A stretch of 33,590 nt of DNA, from the IMG/VR virus record IMGVR_UViG_3300042938_000498, positions 1-33,590 of that record, one strand, 5' to 3'. Origin of the DNA: a virus. Shown here in pieces: positions 23,631 to 29,711 of the stretch. The translations under genes were made by a program, and so were the position numbers. Within the stretch, counting starts at the first letter, position 1; each line of letters begins with the position of its first letter. The notes under the pieces were generated by a model. That model worked only from the letters and a program-made list of their open reading frames with translations, ran no database searches and was not told the DNA's origin.

Positions 23631-23825
23631 ATGAGATGCGGTAATTATATGTTTAGAGGGCAAGAAACTCCAATAGGTTCAAAGATGTTTAAGAATAAGT
23701 TAGGTTATGATTGTCGGTTAGCTGGATCTACTTTGAAAGGTAATATATGGTTTGCATCTATTTACGTTTATGATACCAAAGAATTTATAGAGATTGAGTT
23801 TAATAAAATAGAAAAATACTTGTAA
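23631..23825 (+). CDS. 64-residue protein, unknown
   Basis: An alpha/beta protein with GNYMFRGQETPIGSK and FASIYVYDTKEFIEIEF. No motif recognised. The stop overlaps the next start (TAATG). Confidence 0.55.
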   Translation: MRCGNYMFRGQETPIGSKMFKNKLGYDCRLAGSTLKGNIWFASIYVYDTKEFIEIEFNKIEKYL

Positions 23826-24157
23826 TGATAACAATAAAAGAAATTAGCCAAAAAAGAAATATTCCTATTGAAATTCTATATCGTAGATTAAAAAGATTTA
23901 ATATAGAACCAAGAACGAAAAAAGGAATTACTAATTATTATAATAATAATGTTGATGTACTAATTGGGCAAAAGCCTCCAAGATTTTTTCCTACTCAATT
24001 AAAGAAAATAAAAATAATAGAATATTACTTAATGTTTCAAAGACAACCTAAAAAAGTTACTGCTGATGAATTAGGGATTAATTATGAATACTTTTTAAAA
24101 GTGTTAAATGAATGGAAAGAAAATGATAATTGTATAACCATTAAAAGTAGATTGTAA
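23825..24157 (+). CDS. Helix-turn-helix DNA-binding protein candidate
   Basis: A 110-residue basic protein. Residues 1-27 (TIKEISQKRNIPIEILYRRLKR) look like a MerR/Xis-type helix-turn-helix, and VTADELGINYEYFLKVLNEW near the C-terminus looks like a second one. It may regulate transcription; as the second-last early gene before module copy 3 and the sigma gene it is a candidate for the early-to-late switch. No target site is known. Confidence 0.55.
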   Translation: MITIKEISQKRNIPIEILYRRLKRFNIEPRTKKGITNYYNNNVDVLIGQKPPRFFPTQLKKIKIIEYYLMFQRQPKKVTADELGINYEYFLKVLNEWKENDNCITIKSRL

Positions 24158-24366
24158 TGGCTGGAAGAAAATGGGATTATGAAAATTATAGATTATTTGA
24201 AATTTCAGTAGATAAAAATCATATGGATACAATACCACACCCGAGACAAAGATGGCACTATACAGATATTATAGAAGCACTAAAAAAAGATAATAGGAAT
24301 AAGTTATGGGATAAACCAATGCCTAACTTTACCTTTAGAGATTATGAAATTTTAAAAAATTTATAA
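24157..24366 (+). CDS. 69-residue protein, unknown, last early gene
   Basis: A charged, aromatic-rich protein: MAGRKWDYENYRLFEISVDK at the start and NFTFRDYEILKNL at the end. It is joined to the candidate regulator by TAATG, so the two may act together. No motif recognised. The hairpin at 24374 follows. Confidence 0.55.
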   Translation: MAGRKWDYENYRLFEISVDKNHMDTIPHPRQRWHYTDIIEALKKDNRNKLWDKPMPNFTFRDYEILKNL

Positions 24367-24373
24367 CAATTCC

Positions 24374-24416
24374 TATACCCCCCCCCTAAAAAAAGATTTT
24401 GAAATAGGGGGGGGGT
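24374..24416 (+). terminator. C-tract/G-tract hairpin, module copy 3
   Basis: TATA, nine C and TA, then TA and nine G: the C and G runs are equal here and pair perfectly around an A/T-rich loop. Unlike copies 1 and 2 the stem is followed by CAAAAAA, not by a T-run, so its efficiency as a simple terminator is doubtful. Confidence 0.6.
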
Positions 24417-24440
24417 CAAAAAAGCATAATTTTATATATA

Positions 24441-24492
24441 TTTTAAATTTTTAAAAAAAAAAGATTATATATATATATAAAAGAGTATAAAG
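24441..24492 (+). repeat. A/T-rich tail of module copy 3
   Basis: TTAAATTTTT, ten A, GATTA and alternating TA followed by AAGAGTATAAA. It matches the tails at 1621 and 11703. The 196-base gap 24367-24562 holds only this module, the 40-bp repeat and the promoter box. Confidence 0.6.
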
Positions 24493-24507
24493 GAATAGTA
24501 AGAAAAA

Positions 24508-24547
24508 TCCTATTGTTAATAAATATGTTATTTTGTATTTGGATTTA
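24508..24547 (+). repeat. 40-bp upstream repeat, copy 2
   Basis: Identical to 11761-11800. Both copies end 15-16 bases before an ATG and follow an A/T-rich module tail. Confidence 0.8.
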
Positions 24548-24558
24548 TACTATATTTA
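24533..24558 (+). promoter_or_regulatory. Host-type promoter for the sigma gene
   Basis: TATATTTA (24551-24558) differs from TAnnTTTG only in the last base and is four bases from the ATG, as in the nuclease gene at 11816. A TTG at 24533 is 15 bases upstream, the same spacing as there. The nonconsensus last base could make it weaker or later. Confidence 0.45.
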
Positions 24559-24562
24559 CATT

Positions 24563-24994
24563 ATGGATGAGATATATAAAAAACATAAATACTGGATTGG
24601 GTTAGCCTATTCATTTGGTATTACAGATTTTCCGGAGGATGCGGTCCAGGATGCCTATCTAAAAATATATGGTAAAGAAAACATAAATGAATCCTATTTC
24701 TATTTTACCCTGCATTCAATCTGTATGAATATGCATAACAAAAGGAAATTAGAAACGATACCTTTTTATGACAACCTGGATGCTGAAGATATTATTCCTT
24801 CATCTCCTACAGATATAACAGATGTATTATTTACTCTAGATAATTGGACTTGGGATGAAAAGCTATTCTATTTGAAATATATCGAGGAGGAATTATCCCT
24901 TCGTAAATTTGCTTTAAAATATCACTACAATTATAATTGGGTTTATAGAACACTCAAAGAACTCAAAGAACGTTTGAAACAAATTAAGGATTAA
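24563..24994 (+). CDS. ECF-like RNA polymerase sigma factor
   Basis: A 143-residue protein with the two domains of a minimal sigma factor. Region 2 is about residues 5-62, with FPEDAVQDAYLKIYGK matching the region 2.1-2.2 helix that binds core polymerase. Region 4 is about 108-142, with LSLRKFALKYHYNYNWVYRT as a helix-turn-helix. An acidic linker joins them. It probably redirects host polymerase to the late promoters. Promoter D overlaps its last codons. The ATG was preferred over a TTG ten codons upstream in the shared promoter repeat. Divergence from bacterial ECF proteins leaves some doubt. Confidence 0.7.
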   Translation: MDEIYKKHKYWIGLAYSFGITDFPEDAVQDAYLKIYGKENINESYFYFTLHSICMNMHNKRKLETIPFYDNLDAEDIIPSSPTDITDVLFTLDNWTWDEKLFYLKYIEEELSLRKFALKYHYNYNWVYRTLKELKERLKQIKD

Positions 24995-25006
24995 ATTGTT
25001 ATAATA
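24975..25006 (+). promoter_or_regulatory. Late promoter D (TGAAACAA-N12-ATTGTTAT)
   Basis: TGAAACAA (24975-24982), 12 bases, ATTGTTATAATA. It begins inside the last codons of the sigma gene and drives the packaging genes. It differs from copies A-C in having 15 extra bases before the ATG at 25024, so a leader of about 15 bases is expected. Confidence 0.65.
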
Positions 25007-25023
25007 AAAAACATTTATATATT

Positions 25024-25230
25024 ATGAAAAAAGAAAATCAAGAAATAATCAACGATCATTTCAATAATAAAAAGGAATTGACTTTAGGGCAAAAAATAAT
25101 TTTAACTGAAGTGTACAAAGAAGAAGTAGGAGGATTAGTAGATGCAAATGATAACGACTCACAATGGAGAAGTTATACAGATACACTATCTACATTTGTA
25201 GAAACACCAAAAGCAAAAGCAAAGGAGTAA
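25024..25230 (+). CDS. 68-residue protein, unknown
   Basis: An acidic helical protein (MKKENQEIINDHFNNKKEL, later VDANDNDSQWRSYTDTLSTF) ending in a Lys/Ala tail. It is the first gene after late promoter D, before the terminase candidates. A role in packaging or assembly is possible but unproven. Confidence 0.55.
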   Translation: MKKENQEIINDHFNNKKELTLGQKIILTEVYKEEVGGLVDANDNDSQWRSYTDTLSTFVETPKAKAKE

Positions 25231-25255
25231 ATTAATCAATTAATTTATATTAATT

Positions 25256-25537
25256 TTGGATAAGCGAAAAGAAAACGGAGGACATAGCACAAAAGCAACA
25301 AAGCCAGATGATAAAAGATTGATGACTAAAAGCGAATTGCAAGATGCTTATGAGAATTTAAAACCATTTCTACCAGAAGCATTGCAACAATTAGAAGCTG
25401 CAATTAAACAGGGTGAAAAGTGGGCAATTGAATTGTGGTTTAAATATTTCTTTAGTATGCCAAAAACAACTATTGATCAAAACACAAACTTGCAAATAAA
25501 CGATTTTGATTTAAAGGATGTAATAAAATTCAAATGA
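25256..25537 (+). CDS. Candidate terminase small subunit
   Basis: A 93-residue protein started by TTG at 25256; no ATG precedes it in frame, and the N-terminus KRKENGGHSTKATKPDDKR is of the type I associate with small terminase proteins in Bacteroidota phages. A helical middle (LKPFLPEALQQLEAAIKQG) follows. The small subunit recognises phage DNA and hands it to the large subunit, whose gene is 163 bases downstream. No classical helix-turn-helix is plain. An alternative start at Met23 would lose the conserved part. Confidence 0.5.
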   Translation: MDKRKENGGHSTKATKPDDKRLMTKSELQDAYENLKPFLPEALQQLEAAIKQGEKWAIELWFKYFFSMPKTTIDQNTNLQINDFDLKDVIKFK

Positions 25538-25713
25538 TACAAATTTCAAGACCAGTATACGATAGGATAGTTTCAGATGCAAAAGGATTAGATTGTAAGC
25601 CAAATATAATTACGGTTCATCCAAGAATTTATAAAAAACTTTGTAAAGAAATGAAGCACAAAGTTAGAATAGTTTACGGAATGACATTGACTAATTTTTA
25701 TGTTAAATCTTAA
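25534..25713 (+). CDS. 59-residue protein, unknown
   Basis: A basic protein (MIQISRPVYDRIVSDAKG, then HPRIYKKLCKEMKHKVRIVY). It overlaps the small-terminase candidate by four bases and the large subunit by 14. Its place suggests a packaging-related role; no motif. Confidence 0.55.
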   Translation: MIQISRPVYDRIVSDAKGLDCKPNIITVHPRIYKKLCKEMKHKVRIVYGMTLTNFYVKS

Positions 25714-26911
25714 TTCTAAATACCTACCCCTTTATGAGAATGATACAAGATATTTTATAGTTACGGGCGGAAGGGGTAGTGGTAAATCATTCGAGGTCGG
25801 TGCTATGGCATCGGCTTTGTCATTTCAATCAGGTCATAAGATATTATTTACAAGGCAGACAATGACATCTGCACACCTATCAATTATTCCCGAGTTCCAG
25901 GAGAAGATAGATTTGATGGAAGCAAATGATTTATTCGAAGTCAATAAAGGTGAAATAAGGAATAAAAAATCAGGAACGGATATAATCTTCAAAGGAATTA
26001 AAACAAGCTCCGGAGATCAAACTGCAAATCTTAAATCATTGCAAGGAGTTACAACCTGGATATTAGATGAAGCGGAGGAGTTAGTTGATGAGGATATTTT
26101 TGATAAGATTAATTTATCCATCAGGCAGAAGGGAGTACATAATAGAATAGTACTTATATTAAATCCTGCCACTAAAGAGCATTGGATTTATAAAAGGTTT
26201 TTTGAAAGCGAAGGAATATCCGAAGGCTTTAACGGAACAAAAGGAAATGTAACTTATATACATACAACCTACCAGGACAATATAGAGAACCTGGATCAAT
26301 CATTTATAAATGAGATTGAGAAGATAAGAGAATTAAATCCTAAAAAATATAAGCACGTTATTTTAGGTGTATGGTTGGACAAAGCAGAAGGAGTAGTATT
26401 TACTAATTGGAGATTTGGAGAGTTTAATCCTGATAATTTACAGACATCATTTGGGCAGGATTATGGATTTAGCATTGATCCGACTACATTAGTTGAAGTG
26501 GCAATAGATAAGAGTAAAAAGATTATCTATGTAAAGGAGCATTTATACAAGCCAAAATTAACCACAAGTGAAATAGTATTCTATAATAAAAACATTGCAA
26601 GAGAAAGCTTAATAATAGCTGATAGTGCAGAGCCAAGACTTATAGCGGAGATGGCAGCAAATGGATGTAATATAATAGCGACTGCAAAAGGACCAGGCAG
26701 CATAACTGCAGGATTAGCATTGATGCAAGATTATACAATTATCGTTGATGAGGCAAGTAGCAATATAGCGAAGGAACTAAACAATTATGTTTACTCTGAT
26801 AAGAAGTCAGGATTGGTTATTGATAATTGGAATCACGCTATTGATGCAATCCGGTATAATATCTTTTTTAATTTAAGCAATCCCGAGAGGGGCAAATACC
26901 ACATCTACTAA
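25700..26911 (+). CDS. terL: Terminase large subunit
   Basis: A 403-residue packaging motor of the Terminase_3 type. Walker A is GGRGSGKS (23-30), Walker B is ILDEAEE (Asp123, Glu124), and LNPATKEHW (154-162) is the coupling region. The nuclease domain has three acidic residues in GQDYGFSID (Asp254), IIADSAEPR (Asp308) and NHAIDAIRY (Asp382). It cuts and pumps DNA into the prohead through the portal. The length is usual for the family. It overlaps the previous gene by 14 nt and the next starts on its stop (TAATG). Confidence 0.95.
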   Translation: MLNLNSKYLPLYENDTRYFIVTGGRGSGKSFEVGAMASALSFQSGHKILFTRQTMTSAHLSIIPEFQEKIDLMEANDLFEVNKGEIRNKKSGTDIIFKGIKTSSGDQTANLKSLQGVTTWILDEAEELVDEDIFDKINLSIRQKGVHNRIVLILNPATKEHWIYKRFFESEGISEGFNGTKGNVTYIHTTYQDNIENLDQSFINEIEKIRELNPKKYKHVILGVWLDKAEGVVFTNWRFGEFNPDNLQTSFGQDYGFSIDPTTLVEVAIDKSKKIIYVKEHLYKPKLTTSEIVFYNKNIARESLIIADSAEPRLIAEMAANGCNIIATAKGPGSITAGLALMQDYTIIVDEASSNIAKELNNYVYSDKKSGLVIDNWNHAIDAIRYNIFFNLSNPERGKYHIY

Positions 26912-27063
26912 TGAACTACTCTTATATGATAGCTTTTGTACAATGTTACATACATTTGATGACTGGCACAGAAGTACAGATTGCAATACCGAGAACATTC
27001 CAACAGGTCCAGAAATTAAGGCAGATGTTTGAGGTTGCAAATGCAAGGATAAAAATATTTTAA
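26911..27063 (+). CDS. 50-residue protein, unknown
   Basis: MNYSYMIAFVQCYIHLMTG, then a helical basic part with TFQQVQKLRQMFEVANARIK. It is joined to the terminase stop by TAATG, so it is coupled to it. No function recognised. Confidence 0.5.
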   Translation: MNYSYMIAFVQCYIHLMTGTEVQIAIPRTFQQVQKLRQMFEVANARIKIF

Positions 27064-27096
27064 ATGTTAAAGTTTTGTTAAAATTTAATATTATAG

Positions 27097-27126
27097 TTGC
27101 ATATTTAAAATGTTGTCTTATATTTG
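27097..27126 (+). promoter_or_regulatory. Host-type promoter TTG-N19-TATATTTG
   Basis: TTG (27097-27099), 19 bases, TATATTTG (27119-27126): an exact Bacteroidota consensus. The start would be near 27132, about 30 bases before the ATG at 27161. It is the best host-type promoter in the window yet lies among late genes. Confidence 0.8.
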
Positions 27127-27160
27127 TACTCAGATAACAACAACTAAAAAACTAAACACT

Positions 27161-27373
27161 ATGACAACTTTACAATCACAATCAACACACAAATTAGTAG
27201 CAAAAACTTTAAGATATTCTGGATACAAAGCAACTTGTGTAAAAAATGAAAACTTTGATTTTAATAATTATGAAGTTGTAGTAAAAGGAATTGATAATAA
27301 TCAAGCTAAAGAATTACAACAAATGTTTTCTTCAATGCTTAAAAATTCAATGATTAATATTATAAATAATTAA
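27161..27373 (+). CDS. 70-residue protein, unknown
   Basis: MTTLQSQSTHKLVAKTLRY, then FDFNNYEVVVKGIDNNQAKE. It looks like a small alpha/beta domain. The ATG at 27161 was chosen over an ATG at 27110 because the latter lies inside the promoter. With its own host-type promoter it is likely expressed early, unlike its late neighbours. Function unknown. Confidence 0.6.
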   Translation: MTTLQSQSTHKLVAKTLRYSGYKATCVKNENFDFNNYEVVVKGIDNNQAKELQQMFSSMLKNSMINIINN

Positions 27374-27375
27374 TT

Positions 27376-27516
27376 ATGATTAAATTTATAAAAAATTTAT
27401 TATTTATATATCAAGATAATAAAAAATTAAGATTGGAAAATTCAAAAATGTTAGATGAAATTATATTAAGAGATTGGGAAATACATTTTTTAAAAGAACA
27501 TATTAAAAATTCATAA
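27376..27516 (+). CDS. 46-residue protein, unknown
   Basis: MIKFIKNLLFIYQDNKKLR, then a charged helix ending FLKEHIKNS. It may be a short coiled coil with a hydrophobic start. It follows the previous stop by two bases. Confidence 0.45.
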   Translation: MIKFIKNLLFIYQDNKKLRLENSKMLDEIILRDWEIHFLKEHIKNS

Positions 27517-27526
27517 AACAAATATT

Positions 27527-27607
27527 ATGTTATCAAAACAAAAATACCAGGTTTATTTTATCGGAGTAGTAGCAGCTTATTTTGTAATGAGTTTAATAGT
27601 TAGATAG
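27527..27607 (+). CDS. 26-residue membrane peptide
   Basis: MLSKQKYQVYFIGVVAAYFV followed by MSLIVR: a short basic start and a single hydrophobic segment. Real translation is uncertain, but it fits the tight spacing (10 bases after the last stop, one before the next ATG). Confidence 0.35.
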   Translation: MLSKQKYQVYFIGVVAAYFVMSLIVR

Positions 27608-27608
27608 T

Positions 27609-27770
27609 ATGAAAAGATACGATGTAAAAGGATGGTTCAGATATGGCGATAATGAGAAGGATTATCAGCACGCTGAAATAGTAGCAGAGAATGAGCAAAT
27701 GGTGATCACACTATTTAGAGATATGTACAAAGAGAATTTTTTTGCAATAGATATAAAGTTAGTTAATTAG
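27609..27770 (+). CDS. 53-residue protein, unknown
   Basis: MKRYDVKGWFRYGDNEKDYQ, then AEIVAENEQMVITLFRDMYK. It resembles the small alpha/beta proteins found in many phage accessory blocks. It closes this group; a terminator follows. Confidence 0.55.
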   Translation: MKRYDVKGWFRYGDNEKDYQHAEIVAENEQMVITLFRDMYKENFFAIDIKLVN

Positions 27771-27792
27771 TAATTTGGTTTTTGTTAGACTT

Positions 27793-27824
27793 AAAAGGAT
27801 AATCGTAAATGGTTATCCTTTTTT
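27793..27824 (+). terminator. Rho-independent terminator before late promoter C
   Basis: AAAAGGATAA (27793-27802) pairs with TTATCCTTTT (27813-27822), then further T. Late promoter C begins four bases later, the same terminator-promoter joint as at 4499-4561. Confidence 0.85.
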
Positions 27825-27827
27825 GTG

Positions 27828-27861
27828 TGAAACAAATTTTTATTAAAATTGTTATTATATT
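27828..27861 (+). promoter_or_regulatory. Late promoter C (TGAAACAA-N12-ATTGTTAT)
   Basis: TGAAACAA (27828-27835), 12 bases, ATTGTTATTATATT, then the ATG of the tail chaperone gene. It should drive all tail genes through the tape measure to the hairpin at 1571. Confidence 0.7.
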
Positions 27862-28524
27862 ATGAAGTTAGAAATCACAATCCCGACTAAATTAAATGAG
27901 ATTAAATTATCTCAATACCAGGCATTTTTAAAGATTGCAAAAGACAATGAAGATTCCGAGTTCCTTCACCAAAAGATGGTACAGATATTTTGTGGAATAG
28001 ATTTAAAAGATATTGCAAATATTAAATACAAAGATGTAAACGATATAACTGCTTCACTTGGTGATATGTTTAATCAGGAGCATAAGTTGATTCAACGATT
28101 TAAATTAGGTGGTACTGAATTTGGATTCATTCCAAATCTTGAGGATATGACCTTTGGAGAGTATACCGATTTAGATACTTATATAACTGATTGGGATATG
28201 ATGCACCGGGCAATGGCAGTATTATATAGACCGATTAAAAAGAATGGCTTAAATGGCACGTATGATATTGAAGATTATAATGGAACAGTAACTTATGGCG
28301 ATGTAATGAAACACGCTCCTTTAGATGTTTGTTTAGGTGCTACGGTTTTTTTTTATCGTTTAGGGAACGCATTACTGAACGCTACGATTGTTTATTTGGA
28401 GAAGGATCCGGAGGTGCAGAATATTCTGCTACAGGGCAATTTGGGCAAAGATGGGGATGGTATAGTTCAATCTATGCTATTGCTCAAGGAGACCTTACGA
28501 GATTTGACGAAGTTACAAGATTAA
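27862..28524 (+). CDS. Tail assembly chaperone, short (gpG-like) form
   Basis: A 220-residue protein starting MKLEITIPTKLNEIKLSQYQ and ending in the 56-residue zero-frame extension with LGNALLNATIVYLEK and DGDGIVQSMLLLKETL. In siphoviruses two chaperones from one start, with and without a -1 frameshift, coat the tape measure during tail assembly. The position at the head of the tail unit fits. This is the unshifted product; the shifted one is listed separately. The zero-frame tail also looks like conserved protein, so the overlap codes in two frames. Confidence 0.75.
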   Translation: MKLEITIPTKLNEIKLSQYQAFLKIAKDNEDSEFLHQKMVQIFCGIDLKDIANIKYKDVNDITASLGDMFNQEHKLIQRFKLGGTEFGFIPNLEDMTFGEYTDLDTYITDWDMMHRAMAVLYRPIKKNGLNGTYDIEDYNGTVTYGDVMKHAPLDVCLGATVFFYRLGNALLNATIVYLEKDPEVQNILLQGNLGKDGDGIVQSMLLLKETLRDLTKLQD

Positions 28525-28601
28525 ATATACACGAATGCTTAACCTGGTTAAGTTTTGAGAAGCAAAAGAACGAATTAGAAGCTAAAATGATAAAGAAATG
28601 A
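27862..28601 (+). CDS. Tail assembly chaperone, -1 frameshift (gpGT-like) form
   Basis: Slippage by -1 at 28347-28353 joins the first 164 codons to an 82-residue extension read from 28353, giving about 246 residues. The extension has FGQRWGWYSSIYAIAQGD, then ECLTWLSFEKQKNELEAK, the usual style of a T-domain. The frame is open from 28329 but has no plausible start of its own (TTG only). The lambda G/GT system is the model. The shift frequency cannot be told from sequence. Confidence 0.75.
28347..28353 (+). other. Slippery heptamer T-TTT-TTT
   Basis: Read in the zero frame, the last T of GTT and two TTT codons form a canonical X-XXY-YYZ site within a run of nine T. Re-pairing one base back keeps Phe codons in both sites and leads straight into the long -1 frame. 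A downstream hairpin is not obvious by eye. Confidence 0.75.
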
Positions 28602-29023
28602 TAGGATATTACCAAGTTTTAAGCACAATTGAGGAGCAATTAAAGTTAGATCCGTTTTGTAAAACAGTTACAAGTGGTTCTATTTTTAATATTGCACTAA
28701 ATAAACAAGATATTTATCCAATATCTCACATAGTTGTGAACTCATTTAGGGAAGAAGGAGAAGCATTTGCTTACAATTTGTCAGTTATTTCAATGGATTT
28801 AGTGAATGATGATGATACAAATGAGCAGGATGTGATGCATACACAGTCAATGGTAGGTATTAAGTTAGTTGAAATGTTAAGAAGGGGAGATTTATTTACA
28901 GATTTATATCAATTAACCGGTGGTGTAAACTATGAATTTTTTAGAGATAGGTTTGAGGATAAGGTTGCAGGATGTACAGTTACATTTGAGATATTAGTTC
29001 CTAATGATATGCCTATAAGATAA
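28598..29023 (+). CDS. Tail completion or terminator protein candidate
   Basis: A 141-residue protein with FCKTVTSGSIFNIALNKQDI (20-39) and PISHIVVNSFREEGEAF (41-57), and a C-terminal beta-rich part ending NDMPIR. Proteins with this IFNIALNKQDIYPISH style sit next to tail chaperone and gp10-like genes in Bacteroidota phages. A role in tail capping or head-tail joining is probable by context only. It overlaps the previous frame by four bases and the next start is on its stop. Confidence 0.5.
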   Translation: MIGYYQVLSTIEEQLKLDPFCKTVTSGSIFNIALNKQDIYPISHIVVNSFREEGEAFAYNLSVISMDLVNDDDTNEQDVMHTQSMVGIKLVEMLRRGDLFTDLYQLTGGVNYEFFRDRFEDKVAGCTVTFEILVPNDMPIR

Positions 29024-29553
29024 TGACTGAAGTAGATAATGTCATAAAAAAATTTAGAGATTATGTGATTCAACAATCCCGTAGCAATTTAACTAAAGGC
29101 GGTAAGAATATAACTAAAAAATTATACGATAGTTTAAAAGGCGAAATAGTTACAGATAAAGGATTTAGTATAGTTGGATTTTCGATGGATGACTATGGGG
29201 CATTTCAAGATAAAGGGGTAAGGGGTAAATCAAGTTCAGCAAAAGCTCCAAACAGTCCGTTTAAGTTTGGATCAGGTACAGGTAGAAAAGGAGGATTAAC
29301 ACAAGGAATTAACAAATGGGTACGTACGAAAGGTTTTCAGTTCCGAGACAAAACGAGTGGCAAGTTTATGAGCTACCAGGCAACAGCTTCCTTAATTACA
29401 CGAAGTATTTTTCACAAAGGAATTAAACCTTCTTTATTTTTCACTAAACCATTTGAAGCAGGATATAAAAAATATATAGATGTAGATTTATTAAAAGCAT
29501 TTGGGCAGGATGTTGAAACAATGGTAGATGTTAATTTAAAAAATATAAAATGA
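29023..29553 (+). CDS. HK97 gp10-like neck/tail completion protein
   Basis: A 176-residue protein with YGAFQDKGVRGKSSSAKAP (about 63-81) and SPFKFGSGTGRKGGLTQGI, and later IKPSLFFTKPFEAGYKKY. The basic, Gly-rich loop and the FFTKPF end fit the gp10-like proteins that connect the tail to the neck. The start overlaps the previous stop (TAATG). A different tail function is possible. Confidence 0.5.
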   Translation: MTEVDNVIKKFRDYVIQQSRSNLTKGGKNITKKLYDSLKGEIVTDKGFSIVGFSMDDYGAFQDKGVRGKSSSAKAPNSPFKFGSGTGRKGGLTQGINKWVRTKGFQFRDKTSGKFMSYQATASLITRSIFHKGIKPSLFFTKPFEAGYKKYIDVDLLKAFGQDVETMVDVNLKNIK

Positions 29554-29711
29554 ATATAGTAAAAATTTATAAAGGAGAAGATACAATTCCTACATTTATA
29601 ATTGAAAGTATAGAAGTAATAGATTCAAGTCAATACGTAATTTTATGGGATTGCAAAGAGGAAATATATTTAGATGAAAATTTGATTGATACAATATACC
29701 ATACAATATGA
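29550..29711 (+). CDS. 53-residue protein, unknown
   Basis: MNIVKIYKGEDTIPTFIIES, then a beta-type part with QYVILWDCKEEIYLDENL. It overlaps both neighbours by four bases (ATGA), so it belongs to the tail unit. No function recognised. Confidence 0.55.
   Translation: MNIVKIYKGEDTIPTFIIESIEVIDSSQYVILWDCKEEIYLDENLIDTIYHTI

Noticed and set aside
28329-28601. Independent gene in the -1 frame
   Set aside because: Only a TTG could start it; the slippery heptamer and chaperone context explain it better as a frameshift extension.
29516-29549. A fifth TGAAACAA box before the 29550 gene
   Set aside because: The second box is ATTTAAAA, not ATTGTTAT, and it lies inside a gene with no terminator or unit boundary.
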